From positions 124,001 to 188,000 of the forward strand of contig NZ_BAABJQ010000015.1 of the NCBI RefSeq assembly GCF_039543385.1: 64,000 nt of DNA, read 5' to 3'. The notes under the pieces were generated by a model, which saw only the letters and a program-made list of their open reading frames with translations, made no database searches and was not told the origin of the DNA. A program made the position numbers and the translations under genes. This DNA comes from Rugosimonospora acidiphila (lineage in GTDB: Bacteria > Actinomycetota > Actinomycetes > Mycobacteriales > Micromonosporaceae). The first letter of the stretch is position 1, and each line of letters starts with the position of its first letter. Below are positions 33,333 to 42,227 of the stretch, in pieces.

Positions 33333-35027
33333 CTACCGGTGCGGGTTCCTGCCGGGCGGCGCCGGGTCCCAGATCCAGTGCAGGTCACCGGCGTGCGCCA
33401 CCGGCGGCGGCGCGGCGTGGAAGTTGGCGGCGGACTCGACGCTGCCCGTGCCGTCGTAGCGGGCCACCTGCGGGTACGGGTACAGCGGCCGGGACCGGCC
33501 GGGGTTGAGCGGGCTGGTCGCGGAGTTGCTCGCGACCAGCCGGTCCGGGGCGGTGCCGTCCCGCAGCCACGCCAGCATCGGGGTGAGCGGGTCGAAGGTG
33601 CTCGGCCCGTCGCCCCCGCCGCAGTGACCCATCCCGGGCACCATGAACAGCCGCAGCCAACCCATCGTGCGCTGCGGCCCGCCGAGCGCGTTCGCGGCCT
33701 CGGTGTAGTAGTCGACGGCCGCGCCCGGGTTGGCGGCGGCGTCCGCCCACCCCTGGTAGATGAGCAGCTTGCCGCCGTGCCGGGCAAAGGCGCCCAGGTC
33801 GGGGTGGCCGTATGGTGGCACCGGGTCGTAGACCTTGGCCATCGGCACCAGCCGGGCGATGTTCGCGTCGGTGAACCGCCAGTCGCGGTACGAGGCCGGG
33901 GTCGGCGCGCCGATCGGCAGGTTGAGGTCCTTGAGCCCGCTGTCGGCCAGCTGTGCGGCACTGGTCGCGGTGGCGGCCCAGCTGAGTTCGGAGCCGTACG
34001 GCGCCAGGTACGGGTACAGGGCCTGGCCGTGCTCGTCGACCGGTCCGTGGTAGAACGCCTGCGCGGAGGCGAGTTCGGCCGGGGTCAGGCAGTCGCCGAC
34101 GTCGCGGGCGCCTCGAGGGCAGCGCAGCGTCGCGGGGTCGAAGGGGCAGTCGCGCGGGTCGTCGATGGTGCCGTCGCGCAGTCCGTCGAGCCCGTCACAG
34201 GCGTCGACCACGGCGCCGTGCAGCAGCCGCAGCTTGTCGGCGCCGAGGATGGGCCGCCCGTTCGCGTCGAGCCCCTTCTGCGCCAACCACGCGTTCTCGA
34301 TGCCGGCCAGCCGCCCGGGATAGGCCGGGTCTCCGGCGATGGCGCCGTCGAAGTCGCTCGGGTAGCGCTGCACCTCGGACTCGACTTCCCGTCCGCCGGT
34401 CGAGCAGCCCTGCATGATGGAGTACCGGGGTGCCCGACCGTAGAAGATGCTGATCAGCTCCTTGGCGACCACGGCGGTGACGTGGTCGGAGCGGTACGCC
34501 CAGTCGACGCGCAGCTGTTCGTCGGTCAACCCCCACAGGGCATCGCTGCCGACGTGGCCACCGTCCTGCGCGGCGACGGCGAAGCCCTGGGCGAGCGCGT
34601 CGACGCAGCTGCCGAACGGGATGGTGCCGTCACGCCCGCCCCCGCCGGTCTGGTAGTAGTCGCCGTTCCACGAGTTGGTGGGCAGCCCCACCTCGAACTG
34701 CACCTGGGGCGTGACGTAGCCGTGCACGTCGCAGTACTGCGGGTCCTTGCCGGCCTTCGGCACGACGGTGGCGGCGGTGACGGTGGCGGGTGCCTCGCGG
34801 TTGCGGGTGAGGTCGGCGCCGGTCAGGCTGGCGCAGTTGGTGACCGGAAACGTCGCCGCCGACAGTACCGGCGGGGCCGGGCGCCGGGCGACGCCGACCG
34901 TGGCGGACGCGGACCCGGGCGCGGCACCGCGCGCCTGGGCGACGTGGCCGGTGACCAGGGCGCTGGTACCGACCAGGAAGCCTGCCACGCCGATCCGCAG
35001 GGCAAATCGACGTCTGGTCTTCCCCAT
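33333..35027 (-). CDS. Secreted tannase/feruloyl esterase family hydrolase
   Basis: A 564-residue secreted enzyme of the tannase family. It has a Tat-like N-terminus (GKTRRRFALRIGVAGFLVG), ASLTGADL, the nucleophile motif QGCSTGGREVESEVQRYP and the family CS-D-HC pattern, with late Asp (YQGWADAAANPGAA) and PGMGHCGGGDGPSTFDPL, where His and Cys are adjacent. Members hydrolyse gallate or ferulate esters, and one subgroup includes MHETase. Substrate cannot be assigned. ATG at 35027 has GAGGAG upstream. A TGATG-A-CATCA inverted repeat at 35130-35140 is a possible operator. Confidence 0.9.
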   Translation of the reverse strand: MGKTRRRFALRIGVAGFLVGTSALVTGHVAQARGAAPGSASATVGVARRPAPPVLSAATFPVTNCASLTGADLTRNREAPATVTAATVVPKAGKDPQYCDVHGYVTPQVQFEVGLPTNSWNGDYYQTGGGGRDGTIPFGSCVDALAQGFAVAAQDGGHVGSDALWGLTDEQLRVDWAYRSDHVTAVVAKELISIFYGRAPRYSIMQGCSTGGREVESEVQRYPSDFDGAIAGDPAYPGRLAGIENAWLAQKGLDANGRPILGADKLRLLHGAVVDACDGLDGLRDGTIDDPRDCPFDPATLRCPRGARDVGDCLTPAELASAQAFYHGPVDEHGQALYPYLAPYGSELSWAATATSAAQLADSGLKDLNLPIGAPTPASYRDWRFTDANIARLVPMAKVYDPVPPYGHPDLGAFARHGGKLLIYQGWADAAANPGAAVDYYTEAANALGGPQRTMGWLRLFMVPGMGHCGGGDGPSTFDPLTPMLAWLRDGTAPDRLVASNSATSPLNPGRSRPLYPYPQVARYDGTGSVESAANFHAAPPPVAHAGDLHWIWDPAPPGRNPHR

Positions 35028-35129
35028 GCTTCTCCTCGTTTGTCCGATGATGCCGATGTGAATGTGAGCCGGCGTGGACAACGACGCGGAGCCGCCTTGG
35101 TCACGGTCTGGATTGAAACGGTCACACTC

Positions 35130-35140
35130 TGATGACATCA
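35130..35140. promoter_or_regulatory. Small inverted repeat upstream of the tannase gene
   Basis: TGATG-A-CATCA lies about 100 bases before the tannase ATG in the 298-base gap to the lysG gene. The gap is otherwise featureless. A GntR- or LacI-size operator is possible; no more can be said. Confidence 0.3.
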
Positions 35141-35325
35141 CCTCCGGCGCAAGCGCGACATGTGCCCCGAGCCGGCCACACCGCGGCTAACCAGGCATAT
35201 GGCGACATTCACGCACGGCATTTCGTGCCGCGCGGAACTTCAGGCGGGCTCAGTCAGGGCGCCGGCGGCAGCGACTAAAGCTGCTCCGCGGGCTCAGTGC
35301 TCGGAGGAACCGCGCGGAATCCACG

Positions 35326-36204
35326 CTAACGCAGCGCGGTGGCCGCGGCGGCCTTCACTGCCGCCGTCAGCGCCGCGAGGGCCGCGGATTTCAGGCTCCA
35401 ACACTGCCAGTACAGCGGGACGTCGAGGTGGTGGCCGGGCGCCAGTTCGACGAGGCGGCCGGCGGCGAGGTCGGTGCGCGCGAGGTCCTCCGGGATGAGG
35501 CCCCAGCCGAGGCCGAGCCGGACGGCCTCGGTGAAGCTCGCCGAGGCGGGGACGAAGTGGGTCGGGGGGTCGATGTCGCGGCGGGTGACCGCGCGGGCGA
35601 AGCGATGCTGCAGGGTGTCTTTGCGGTTGAACCGGACCATGGGTGCGGTGGCGAACGCCTCCGTGAGGTCGCGCCCGTCGAACCACGCGAAGTGGACGGC
35701 TGGCGTGGCGACAGCGAGGTAGCGCATCACCCCGAGCCTTCGCACCCGGCATCCCTGCACGGCGACCCGCTCGGTGGTCACCGCCGCCATCACCGTGCCG
35801 GCGCGCAACAGCTCGGCGGTGTGCCCCTCGTCGTCGGTGTGCAGCTCGAAGACCACCTCGGGCAGGGCGGCGAGGGCGGGCAGAAACCAGCCGGCGAGGG
35901 AGTCCGCGTTGACGACGACCGCCAGGCGGGTCAGCGCGTGCGGGCCCAGCGCACCGCGCGCGGCGTCGAGGGCCTCGTGCTCCAGCAGCTCCACCTGGCC
36001 GCCGAGGCGCAGCAGGGGCAGCCCGGCGGCGGTCGGCACGCACGGCCGCACCCGGCGCACGAGCACCTGCCCGACGACCTGCTCCAGCGCCTTGATGCGC
36101 TGGCTGACCGCGGACGGGGTGACGTGCAGGGCGCGTGCCGCGGCGTCGAAGCTGCCGTGCTTGATGACCGCGTCGAAGGTGGCGAGCTGGATCGGGTCGA
36201 GCAC
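35326..36204 (-). CDS. lysG: LysG/ArgP family LysR regulator
   Basis: A 292-residue LysR protein of the ArgP/LysG group: LATFDAVIKHGSFDAAARAL and VTPSAVSQRIKALEQVVGQV form the winged helix, and the effector domain reads LAVVVNADSLAGWFLPALAAL. It is divergent from a LysE exporter, the standard arrangement in which LysG with bound Lys, Arg or His activates export of basic amino acids. The start codon at 36204 fits the usual MLDPIQLATF beginning. Confidence 0.93.
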   Translation of the reverse strand: MLDPIQLATFDAVIKHGSFDAAARALHVTPSAVSQRIKALEQVVGQVLVRRVRPCVPTAAGLPLLRLGGQVELLEHEALDAARGALGPHALTRLAVVVNADSLAGWFLPALAALPEVVFELHTDDEGHTAELLRAGTVMAAVTTERVAVQGCRVRRLGVMRYLAVATPAVHFAWFDGRDLTEAFATAPMVRFNRKDTLQHRFARAVTRRDIDPPTHFVPASASFTEAVRLGLGWGLIPEDLARTDLAAGRLVELAPGHHLDVPLYWQCWSLKSAALAALTAAVKAAAATALR

Positions 36205-36214
36205 GTAAGCGATT

Positions 36215-36238
36215 CTAATGGACCTTAAAATTCTTTAG
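36215..36238. promoter_or_regulatory. lysG-lysE intergenic operator region
   Basis: The 71-base gap holds an AT-rich segment bounded by CTAA (36215-36218) and TTAG (36235-36238) around GACCTTAAAATTC. It is the only AT-rich patch between the divergent starts and the probable LysG binding and core promoter site. Confidence 0.45.
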
Positions 36239-36275
36239 CTGGGATGCAGGGGCCGGCCGCCCTAGCGTGGCAGGC

Positions 36276-36869
36276 ATGGGCTCTGTGCTTGCCGGGTTCG
36301 GCTTCTGCTTCGCGCTGATCGTCGCCATCGGGGCGCAGAATGCCTTCGTGCTGCGCCAGGGGCTGCGCCGCGAGCACGTCGTACCGGTCGTGGCGACCTG
36401 CGCGGCCGCCGACGCGGTGCTGATCGCGGCCGGCATCGCCGGCCTCGGCGCCGTACTGGCCAACGCGCCCGCGATCGTGACGGCCGTGCGCTGGGGCGGC
36501 GCGCTGTTCCTGCTCGGGTACGCGGCGCTGGCGGTCCGCCGGGTCCTGCGACCCGCCGCCCTCAGCCCGCTCGACCGCCCGCCGGCGACGCTGCGCGCGA
36601 CGCTGTTGGCCTGCCTGGCGTTCACGTTCCTCAACCCGCACGTCTACCTCGACACGGTGATGCTGCTCGGCGCCGTCGCCCACCACTACCCGGATCCGTG
36701 GGCGTTCGGAGCCGGGGCGGCGACGGCGAGCCTGGTGTGGTTCTCCGGACTGGGCCTCGGCGCTCGACGGCTGACACCGCTGCTCGCGCACCCGGCGGCC
36801 TGGCGGGTGGTGGACGGTGCGATAGCCACCATCATGGTGACCCTCGCGGTGTCGCTGGCCGCCGGCTAA
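36276..36869 (+). CDS. lysE: LysE/ArgO family amino acid exporter
   Basis: A 197-residue membrane protein with five to six helices and the LysE signature FGFCFALIVAIGAQNAFVLRQGL, plus FLNPHVYLDTVMLLGAV. It exports lysine or arginine, limiting toxic accumulation during peptide breakdown. ATG at 36276 is preferred to GTG at 36267. Paired with the divergent lysG. Confidence 0.94.
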   Translation: MGSVLAGFGFCFALIVAIGAQNAFVLRQGLRREHVVPVVATCAAADAVLIAAGIAGLGAVLANAPAIVTAVRWGGALFLLGYAALAVRRVLRPAALSPLDRPPATLRATLLACLAFTFLNPHVYLDTVMLLGAVAHHYPDPWAFGAGAATASLVWFSGLGLGARRLTPLLAHPAAWRVVDGAIATIMVTLAVSLAAG

Positions 36870-36960
36870 CCGGCCCCGACGGTGTCACCGACTGAAATAT
36901 GCTGGCCGGCAAGCTGGTGAGGACACCTGCGGTTGGCGGCAACGGACATCGGAGGCGCTG

Positions 36961-37830
36961 ATGGCTGGGCACGGGCGGCGCTTTCAACGGCTGCGCCAGA
37001 TCCAACGGCTGGACCCCGACCGTGACTACCACGAGATCTACCGCACCACCGCGCTGTACGAGTTCCCGGTCGACGTCCGGATCGGGCTGCTGCTGGCGTT
37101 CTGGCGCACGTTCGCCGTCCCGTCAATCGCCGAGTTGCTGGCCGGCACCGGACAGACCACCAACCGCACCGCGCGGCGCGCGGACGACACCGGCATCCTC
37201 ATGTACGAGCTGATCGATCACGGCCTGGACCACCCGCGCGGGCGCACCGCGACGCGCCGCCTCAACCAGATCCACCGCCGCTTCGCCATCGGCAACGACG
37301 ACTACCGCTACGTGCTGGGCACCTTCGTGTTCGTCGGCAGCCGGTGGATCGAGGCGCACGGCTGGCGGCCGCTGTGCTGCCACGAACGGCAGGCGATCTT
37401 CAACTTCTACGCCGAACTCGGCCGCCGGATGAACATCGCCGACATCCCGCCGACGTGGACCGGGTACGAGGCGTGGTTCGACCGGTTCGAGGCCGCCCGC
37501 TTCGCCCGCACCGACGCCGCCCGCGAGCTGATGGCCGCCACCAAGGGCCTGCTGGCGGACCTGCCCCGGCCGCTGGTGCCGCTGGGGTCCCGGCTGGTCG
37601 ACGCGCTGGTCGATCCGTCGCTGCGAGCCGCCACCGGCCTCGCGACCCCGTCCTGGCCGGTGCGCGCCGGCCTGGACACCGCGTTGCGGATCCGCGCCTT
37701 GATGCTGCGCCACGTGCTGCCGCCGCGGCGCGACAGCTCGCTTGCCGGCGGCCTGCGGCCCAGGACCTACCCCGACGGCTACGACCTGGCCACGGTGGGA
37801 GGTGTGGAGCCGGGCCGCCCCCATCCATAG
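36961..37830 (+). CDS. MpaB/DUF2236 family (rubber oxygenase-like) oxygenase
   Basis: A 289-residue protein of the ER-bound oxygenase MpaB / latex-clearing Lcp-like family (DUF2236). Visible are FAVPSIAELLAGTG, RRFAIGNDDYRYVLGTFVFV, HERQAIFNFYAELGRRMNIADIPPTW and a GLATPSWPVRAGL segment typical of the family. Members bind heme b and include mycophenolic acid MpaB and Lcp, but most actinobacterial members are uncharacterised. No signal peptide is seen, so it is probably cytosolic. ATG at 36961 has GGAGG upstream. It converges with the beta-helix gene. Confidence 0.85.
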   Translation: MAGHGRRFQRLRQIQRLDPDRDYHEIYRTTALYEFPVDVRIGLLLAFWRTFAVPSIAELLAGTGQTTNRTARRADDTGILMYELIDHGLDHPRGRTATRRLNQIHRRFAIGNDDYRYVLGTFVFVGSRWIEAHGWRPLCCHERQAIFNFYAELGRRMNIADIPPTWTGYEAWFDRFEAARFARTDAARELMAATKGLLADLPRPLVPLGSRLVDALVDPSLRAATGLATPSWPVRAGLDTALRIRALMLRHVLPPRRDSSLAGGLRPRTYPDGYDLATVGGVEPGRPHP

Positions 37831-37867
37831 TGGACGGTGATGGCCCGGCCGGGATCGTGCGGTCGAC

Positions 37868-40315
37868 TCAGGGGCCGTAGACCTCGAACTCCGAGACCTG
37901 CGCGCCGTTCTGCACGCTGTTGGCGGTGAAGGACAGCCGCAGGTACCGGTCGGTGGTGCCGGCCGGTACGGCGATGGTCACCGCGTTGCCGGTGGCCGGA
38001 TCGAACGTGTACGTCGCGGAGCCGACCAGCGTGCTCCAGGTGCCGTTGTTGGCGCTGCCCAGCACCGCGAGCGTCTGGGTGCGGGTCGACCAGGCGGTCG
38101 CCGGCGGCAGGCGCAGCACGACCGAGCCCAGCGCCCTCGCCGATCCCAGGTCGGCGGTGAGCGTGGTCGGCCACGCCCCGTTGGCCCCCTCCCAGTAGGT
38201 GCCGGTGTTGCCATCGTCGGCGTTGCCCGCCACGTAGCTCTGGGTGTAGCTGGACGCGGTGATCGGCGCGTTGAGGGCGAGGTTGGTCGGGGTGGGGGTG
38301 CCGCCCGTGCCGGTACCGGAGTAGATCTCGAACTCGGCGAGCTGCGCCGCCGGCCATCCGGTGTTGCCGGTCACGGACAGCCGCAGGTACCGCGCCGCCG
38401 TGCCGGCCGGGAGGGTGAGGCCGACCGTGTTGCCGGTGGCCGGATCGAACCTGTACCCGGCCGAGGCCAGCACGGTGGTGTAGGTGGTGCCGTTGGTCGA
38501 GCCGAGCACGGACAGCGTCTCGGTGCGGGTCGCCCAGGCGGTCGCCGGCGGCAGGCGCAGCGTCACCGAGCCCAGGTTCTGGGTGGAGCCCAGGTCGGCG
38601 GTGAGCGTCTGCGGGAACCCGGCGCCGTTGCTGCTCTCCCAGTAGGAGCCGGCGTTCCCGTCGTTGGAGTTGGTCGCCGGATATCCCGGCGCCGTGCTGC
38701 TGGCGGTCATGGTGGCGGCCAGCGCCAGGTTGGTCGGCGTACCGGTGCCGGTACCGGTGCCTGACAGCGCGACGGTGGTCGGTGAGTTGGTGGCGTTGCC
38801 GGAGAGTGTCACGCTGCCGCTGGCCGCCCCGACCGCGGCCGGGCGGAAGGTGGCGTTGACGGTGCAGGACGCCCCGGCGGCCAGGGTCGCGCCGCAGGTG
38901 TTGGTCTGGGCGAAGGGCCCGCTCGCCGCGATGGCGGAGATGGTGGCCGTCGAGCCGCCGGTGTTGCTGATGGTCACCGCGTGCGCGGCGCTGGTCGTGC
39001 CGACCGCCTGGTTGCCGAAGGAGACCCCGGAGGGGCTGGCGGTCAGCGTGGGGCCGCTGGGCGCGGTGATCGGTGGGGAGTTGAGGGTACCCAGGGCGTT
39101 GGTCAGCACCGCGCTGGTGAACTCGGGCTGGAGGTTGCTGGAGCTGGCCGACTCCACCTGGTACCCGGCCGGCTGGGAGGCGCGGGGGCTGCCGAAGCAC
39201 CCGCCGGCGGTCTGGGTACCGACGTGCCGGGAGTTGTCCACGTTGCCGGTCACTGTCCAGTCGCTCACCCCGTCGACCGCGTAGCCGTATCCCATGTACT
39301 GGCCCTCAAGGGTGTTGTCGGTGACCGTGGCTCCGTAGTTGGTGCCGGTCAGGCAGTTCCACGCCTGCTGGCCCTGCGCGATGCCCATCTTGATGAACGC
39401 GCTGAGCGCGTCGATGGTGTTGTGGGTGACCACGGTGCCGGTGTAGTTGCCGTTCATCGGCGCGAAGTCGACCATGTTGATGCCGCCCAGCAGCAGCTGG
39501 TTCTTGGCGACGATGGTGTTGTTCTGCACGGTCGAGCCGGGCGCGCCGAACACGACGATGGCCCCGTCGGTGGCGTCCGTGATGGTGTTGCCCTGGACCA
39601 GGCTGCCGCCGCAGGCCAGCGAGATGCCGTCGGCCCAGACGCCGGTGGCGTCGGGGGTCGCGGTGCCGGCCGGGCCGATCTGGTTGTCGAGGATTTGCCC
39701 GCCCTGGCACTGCGGCGTGTTGTCGGTGACCCGGCCCTCGATGAAGTGCAGCGTCGACCAGCTGCGGGTGTCGTGCGCGTAGATGCTCCGCACGGTCTGG
39801 TCGGTGCCGGCGCCGCCCATCTCCAGCAACGCGCCGCCGCCCGAGACCACGCCGAGGGCCGGCCGGTTGCCGTTGATCTGGAGGTTCTGCACCACCACGC
39901 CCGGCTGGCCGTTGCCCTGGATCGCGGTGGACAGCCCGGCGCCGGTGACCACCAGGTTCGCCCGGGTCGCGTCGGTGGGCAGCCCCTGGGTGTAGATCTT
40001 CTGGTTCGGTGCGGTGAAGGTGATGGGGTTGCCGAGCTGGAACACGGCGCCGGGGCAGAGCACCGCCTCGGCGCCGGCACCGACCAGCGCGGCGTTGATG
40101 GCCGCGTCGGTGCCGGAGGCGATGCAGGTAGCGGCGGCGGGGCGGGCCGCCGCCGATTCGGGGTGTGCGGACGCCGGTGTCGCGGCGCCGATGGCCACCA
40201 CGGCGGCCAGGCCGACCACCGGCAACAGGCCGCGGGCGGGGTAGCGCCGTCGTCGTGCCGGCGGTCGATGGTCGTGGGCGCGTGCTCGGTGCAGCGGATC
40301 GGTACGCGGACGCAT
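37868..40315 (-). CDS. Secreted right-handed beta-helix protein with two discoidin-like domains
   Basis: An 815-residue secreted protein. A signal peptide (LLPVVGLAAVVAIGAATPASA) is followed by a parallel beta-helix with repeated N-rich turns (VQNLQINGNRP, VQGNTITDATDG, TVVTHNTIDALS) like polysaccharide lyases and glycoside hydrolases. A beta-sandwich of the ASPSGVSFGNQAVGTTSAAH type (about 425-520) comes next. Two near-identical F5/8 type C (discoidin) domains follow, each with DGNxGxYWE and LPPATAW(S/A)TRT, ending AEFEIYSG and SEFEVYGP. Likely binds or cleaves plant or microbial polysaccharide; no catalytic residues are assignable. ATG at 40315 has GAGGAG upstream. Confidence 0.88.
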   Translation of the reverse strand: MRPRTDPLHRARAHDHRPPARRRRYPARGLLPVVGLAAVVAIGAATPASAHPESAAARPAAATCIASGTDAAINAALVGAGAEAVLCPGAVFQLGNPITFTAPNQKIYTQGLPTDATRANLVVTGAGLSTAIQGNGQPGVVVQNLQINGNRPALGVVSGGGALLEMGGAGTDQTVRSIYAHDTRSWSTLHFIEGRVTDNTPQCQGGQILDNQIGPAGTATPDATGVWADGISLACGGSLVQGNTITDATDGAIVVFGAPGSTVQNNTIVAKNQLLLGGINMVDFAPMNGNYTGTVVTHNTIDALSAFIKMGIAQGQQAWNCLTGTNYGATVTDNTLEGQYMGYGYAVDGVSDWTVTGNVDNSRHVGTQTAGGCFGSPRASQPAGYQVESASSSNLQPEFTSAVLTNALGTLNSPPITAPSGPTLTASPSGVSFGNQAVGTTSAAHAVTISNTGGSTATISAIAASGPFAQTNTCGATLAAGASCTVNATFRPAAVGAASGSVTLSGNATNSPTTVALSGTGTGTGTPTNLALAATMTASSTAPGYPATNSNDGNAGSYWESSNGAGFPQTLTADLGSTQNLGSVTLRLPPATAWATRTETLSVLGSTNGTTYTTVLASAGYRFDPATGNTVGLTLPAGTAARYLRLSVTGNTGWPAAQLAEFEIYSGTGTGGTPTPTNLALNAPITASSYTQSYVAGNADDGNTGTYWEGANGAWPTTLTADLGSARALGSVVLRLPPATAWSTRTQTLAVLGSANNGTWSTLVGSATYTFDPATGNAVTIAVPAGTTDRYLRLSFTANSVQNGAQVSEFEVYGP

Positions 40316-40626
40316 GTCGGCTCCTCGGGGACGGTCTCGTCGCGGCGGGGCCGTCGGATGCGACCGGCGGCCGCACCGTCGGTCCTCGTGAGCGGCGAGG
40401 AGCCCGGGAACCCGGGGCGGCGGCTATCCGGTGACCCGGACCGCGACGACGGAGGTGATGACGCTGAGGATGGGCAGCGATCGATGGCTATTGTCCGAAT
40501 CGACGGTACAAGAATCGATGTATGGCCGCAAGGTTTCGACAGCGAGAAGAAAAATTACGACGGAGACGAGGGCGGCCGTAAGGCCCCGCTGGTCGGGTGG
40601 GAGGCGGTCGACCATACTGGTCCGCC
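40316..40626. promoter_or_regulatory. Divergent promoter region between beta-helix gene and mazG
   Basis: A 311-base gap with no gene. The stretch 40480-40560 is clearly AT-richer than its surroundings and carries repeated ATCGAT and GAATCGA units and GGCTATTG. It is probably the beta-helix promoter; no defined regulator site can be named. Confidence 0.35.
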
Positions 40627-40956
40627 ATGGACCTGGACGCGTATCAGCGTGGCGCCCTGCGTACCGCCGCTTCGCGCGACAAGCGCAACGAACTGCTTCA
40701 TCTGGTGCTCGGGCTGGTCGGCGAATCGGGGGAGGTCGCCGAGAAGTTCAAGAAGTGGGTCCGCGACCTCGACAGCGACGAGTCGCGGATCGACCGGGCC
40801 GACATCGCCAAGGAACTCGGTGACGTGCTCTGGTACGTGGCGGTGCTCGCCGACTACCTCGACCTGTCGCTGAACGACATCGCGGCGGCCAACCTGGCCA
40901 AGCTGGCCAGCCGCCACCGCCGTGGCGTGCTGGGTGGCAGCGGCGACAACCGCTGA
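40627..40956 (+). CDS. MazG-like nucleotide pyrophosphohydrolase
   Basis: A 109-residue protein with the all-alpha NTP pyrophosphatase signature: GLVGESGEVAEKFKKW supplies the ExxE metal ligands and AKELGDVLWYVAVLADYL supplies the ExxD pair. The family hydrolyses non-canonical or dNTPs to NMP. ATG at 40627 is used; an earlier in-frame start at 40597 adds ten residues not in the family. It has no obvious operon partner and converges with the P450 gene 18 bases downstream. Confidence 0.9.
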   Translation: MDLDAYQRGALRTAASRDKRNELLHLVLGLVGESGEVAEKFKKWVRDLDSDESRIDRADIAKELGDVLWYVAVLADYLDLSLNDIAAANLAKLASRHRRGVLGGSGDNR

Positions 40957-40973
40957 GCCGCGGGGGGTCCGGG

Positions 40974-42227
40974 TCAGGACCACGTCACGGGTAGCGAGTG
41001 CACGCCGAAAATCAGCATGTCGGTACGCAGGGGGACGTCGTGGGCCGGGATCGCGAGGCGCAGCTTCGGTAGCCGCTGGACCAGCTCCGCCAGGCCGACC
41101 CGGAGTTCCGCCCTGGCCAGCTGCTGGCCCAGGCACTGGTGGACCCCGTGGCCGAAGGCCAGGTGGGGCGTGCGCGGGCGGGTGAGGTCCAGGCGCTCCG
41201 GTGCCGGCCAGTGGTCGGCCGCGCGATTGGCCTGCGGAACCGAGATGAGCACGGTGTCTCCGGCCCTGACCGTGGTATCCGCGATCGCCACGTCCGCGGT
41301 CGCGATCCTCGTCGGTCCTATGTGGATGATCGACAGGTAGCGCAGCAGCTCGTCCACTCCGTTGTCCAGCACCGCCGGATCGTCGCGCACGACGGCCAAC
41401 TGGTCCGGGTGCTCCAGCAGCGCGTAGGTGCCCAACGCCAGCATGTTCGCCGTCGTCTCGTGGCCGGCGCCCAGCAGCACGGTCGCGATGTCGACCAGTT
41501 CGTTCTCGGTCAGCGGCGGCTCGGCGTCGCCGTGAATCAGGCCGGACAGCAAATCGTCCGCCGGATGCTGGCGCTTCTCGGCGACCAGTTCGCGCATGAA
41601 CTGGTAGATCGCCGCCGAGGCACCCGCCCGCTCCTGCTCGCTCTTCGTCAGGTTCAGCGAGATCGCTGTGCGCTCCTGAAACTCGGCGCGGCGCTGGTAG
41701 GCCACGCCGAGCAGCTCACAGATGACCAGTGACGGCAGCGGCAGCGCGAAGGCGGGCACGAGGTCGGCCTCGGTACCGGCCGCGCGCATGGCCTCGATGT
41801 GCTCGACCGCGATCTCCCGGATCCGCGACTCCAGCAGCTGCATCCGTCGCACCGTGAACTGACCGGTGAGCAGCCGCCGCAGTCGGGTGTGCTCGGGCGG
41901 GTCCATGAACAGGAACATGCCGTCCTGCCGCGCCGGCACCTCCACCGGGCCCCGGGCCACGCCGACCTCCTCGGGCCGCAGATTCATCGCGCTGCGGTGC
42001 CGGACGGTGTCGGAGCTGAACCTCGGGTCGGACAGCACCGCACGGGCCTGATCGTACCCGGTCACCAGCCAGGCCTCGGCACCGTTGCGCAGCTCGATCC
42101 GAGACAGCGGCGCCCGCTGGTCCAACCGGGCGAGCGCCGACGGCGGATCGAACGGGCACTCGCCACGCTCCAGCATCTCCTGCGGGACCGGACGCAGCAT
42201 CGTGGGACGGGTCGTCTGGTTGGTCAT
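40974..42227 (-). CDS. Cytochrome P450
   Basis: A 417-residue bacterial class I P450 with the I-helix LLGAGHETTANML, K-helix ExxR in DELLRYLS and heme-binding loop LAFGHGVHQCLGQQLAR (Cys axial ligand). The overall pattern (DPPEHTRLRRLLTGQFT) is that of CYP105/CYP107-like macrolide and xenobiotic oxidases. The start overlaps the stop of the TetR gene (ATGA at 42227), so it is under that regulator. No ferredoxin or reductase is adjacent, so electron partners come from elsewhere. Confidence 0.95.
   Translation of the reverse strand: MTNQTTRPTMLRPVPQEMLERGECPFDPPSALARLDQRAPLSRIELRNGAEAWLVTGYDQARAVLSDPRFSSDTVRHRSAMNLRPEEVGVARGPVEVPARQDGMFLFMDPPEHTRLRRLLTGQFTVRRMQLLESRIREIAVEHIEAMRAAGTEADLVPAFALPLPSLVICELLGVAYQRRAEFQERTAISLNLTKSEQERAGASAAIYQFMRELVAEKRQHPADDLLSGLIHGDAEPPLTENELVDIATVLLGAGHETTANMLALGTYALLEHPDQLAVVRDDPAVLDNGVDELLRYLSIIHIGPTRIATADVAIADTTVRAGDTVLISVPQANRAADHWPAPERLDLTRPRTPHLAFGHGVHQCLGQQLARAELRVGLAELVQRLPKLRLAIPAHDVPLRTDMLIFGVHSLPVTWS

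Noticed and set aside
32081..33961. 626-residue extension of the type 2 PHB depolymerase
   Set aside because: The extra N-terminus overlaps the tannase gene out of phase; the signal peptide after the ATG at 33157 marks the true start.
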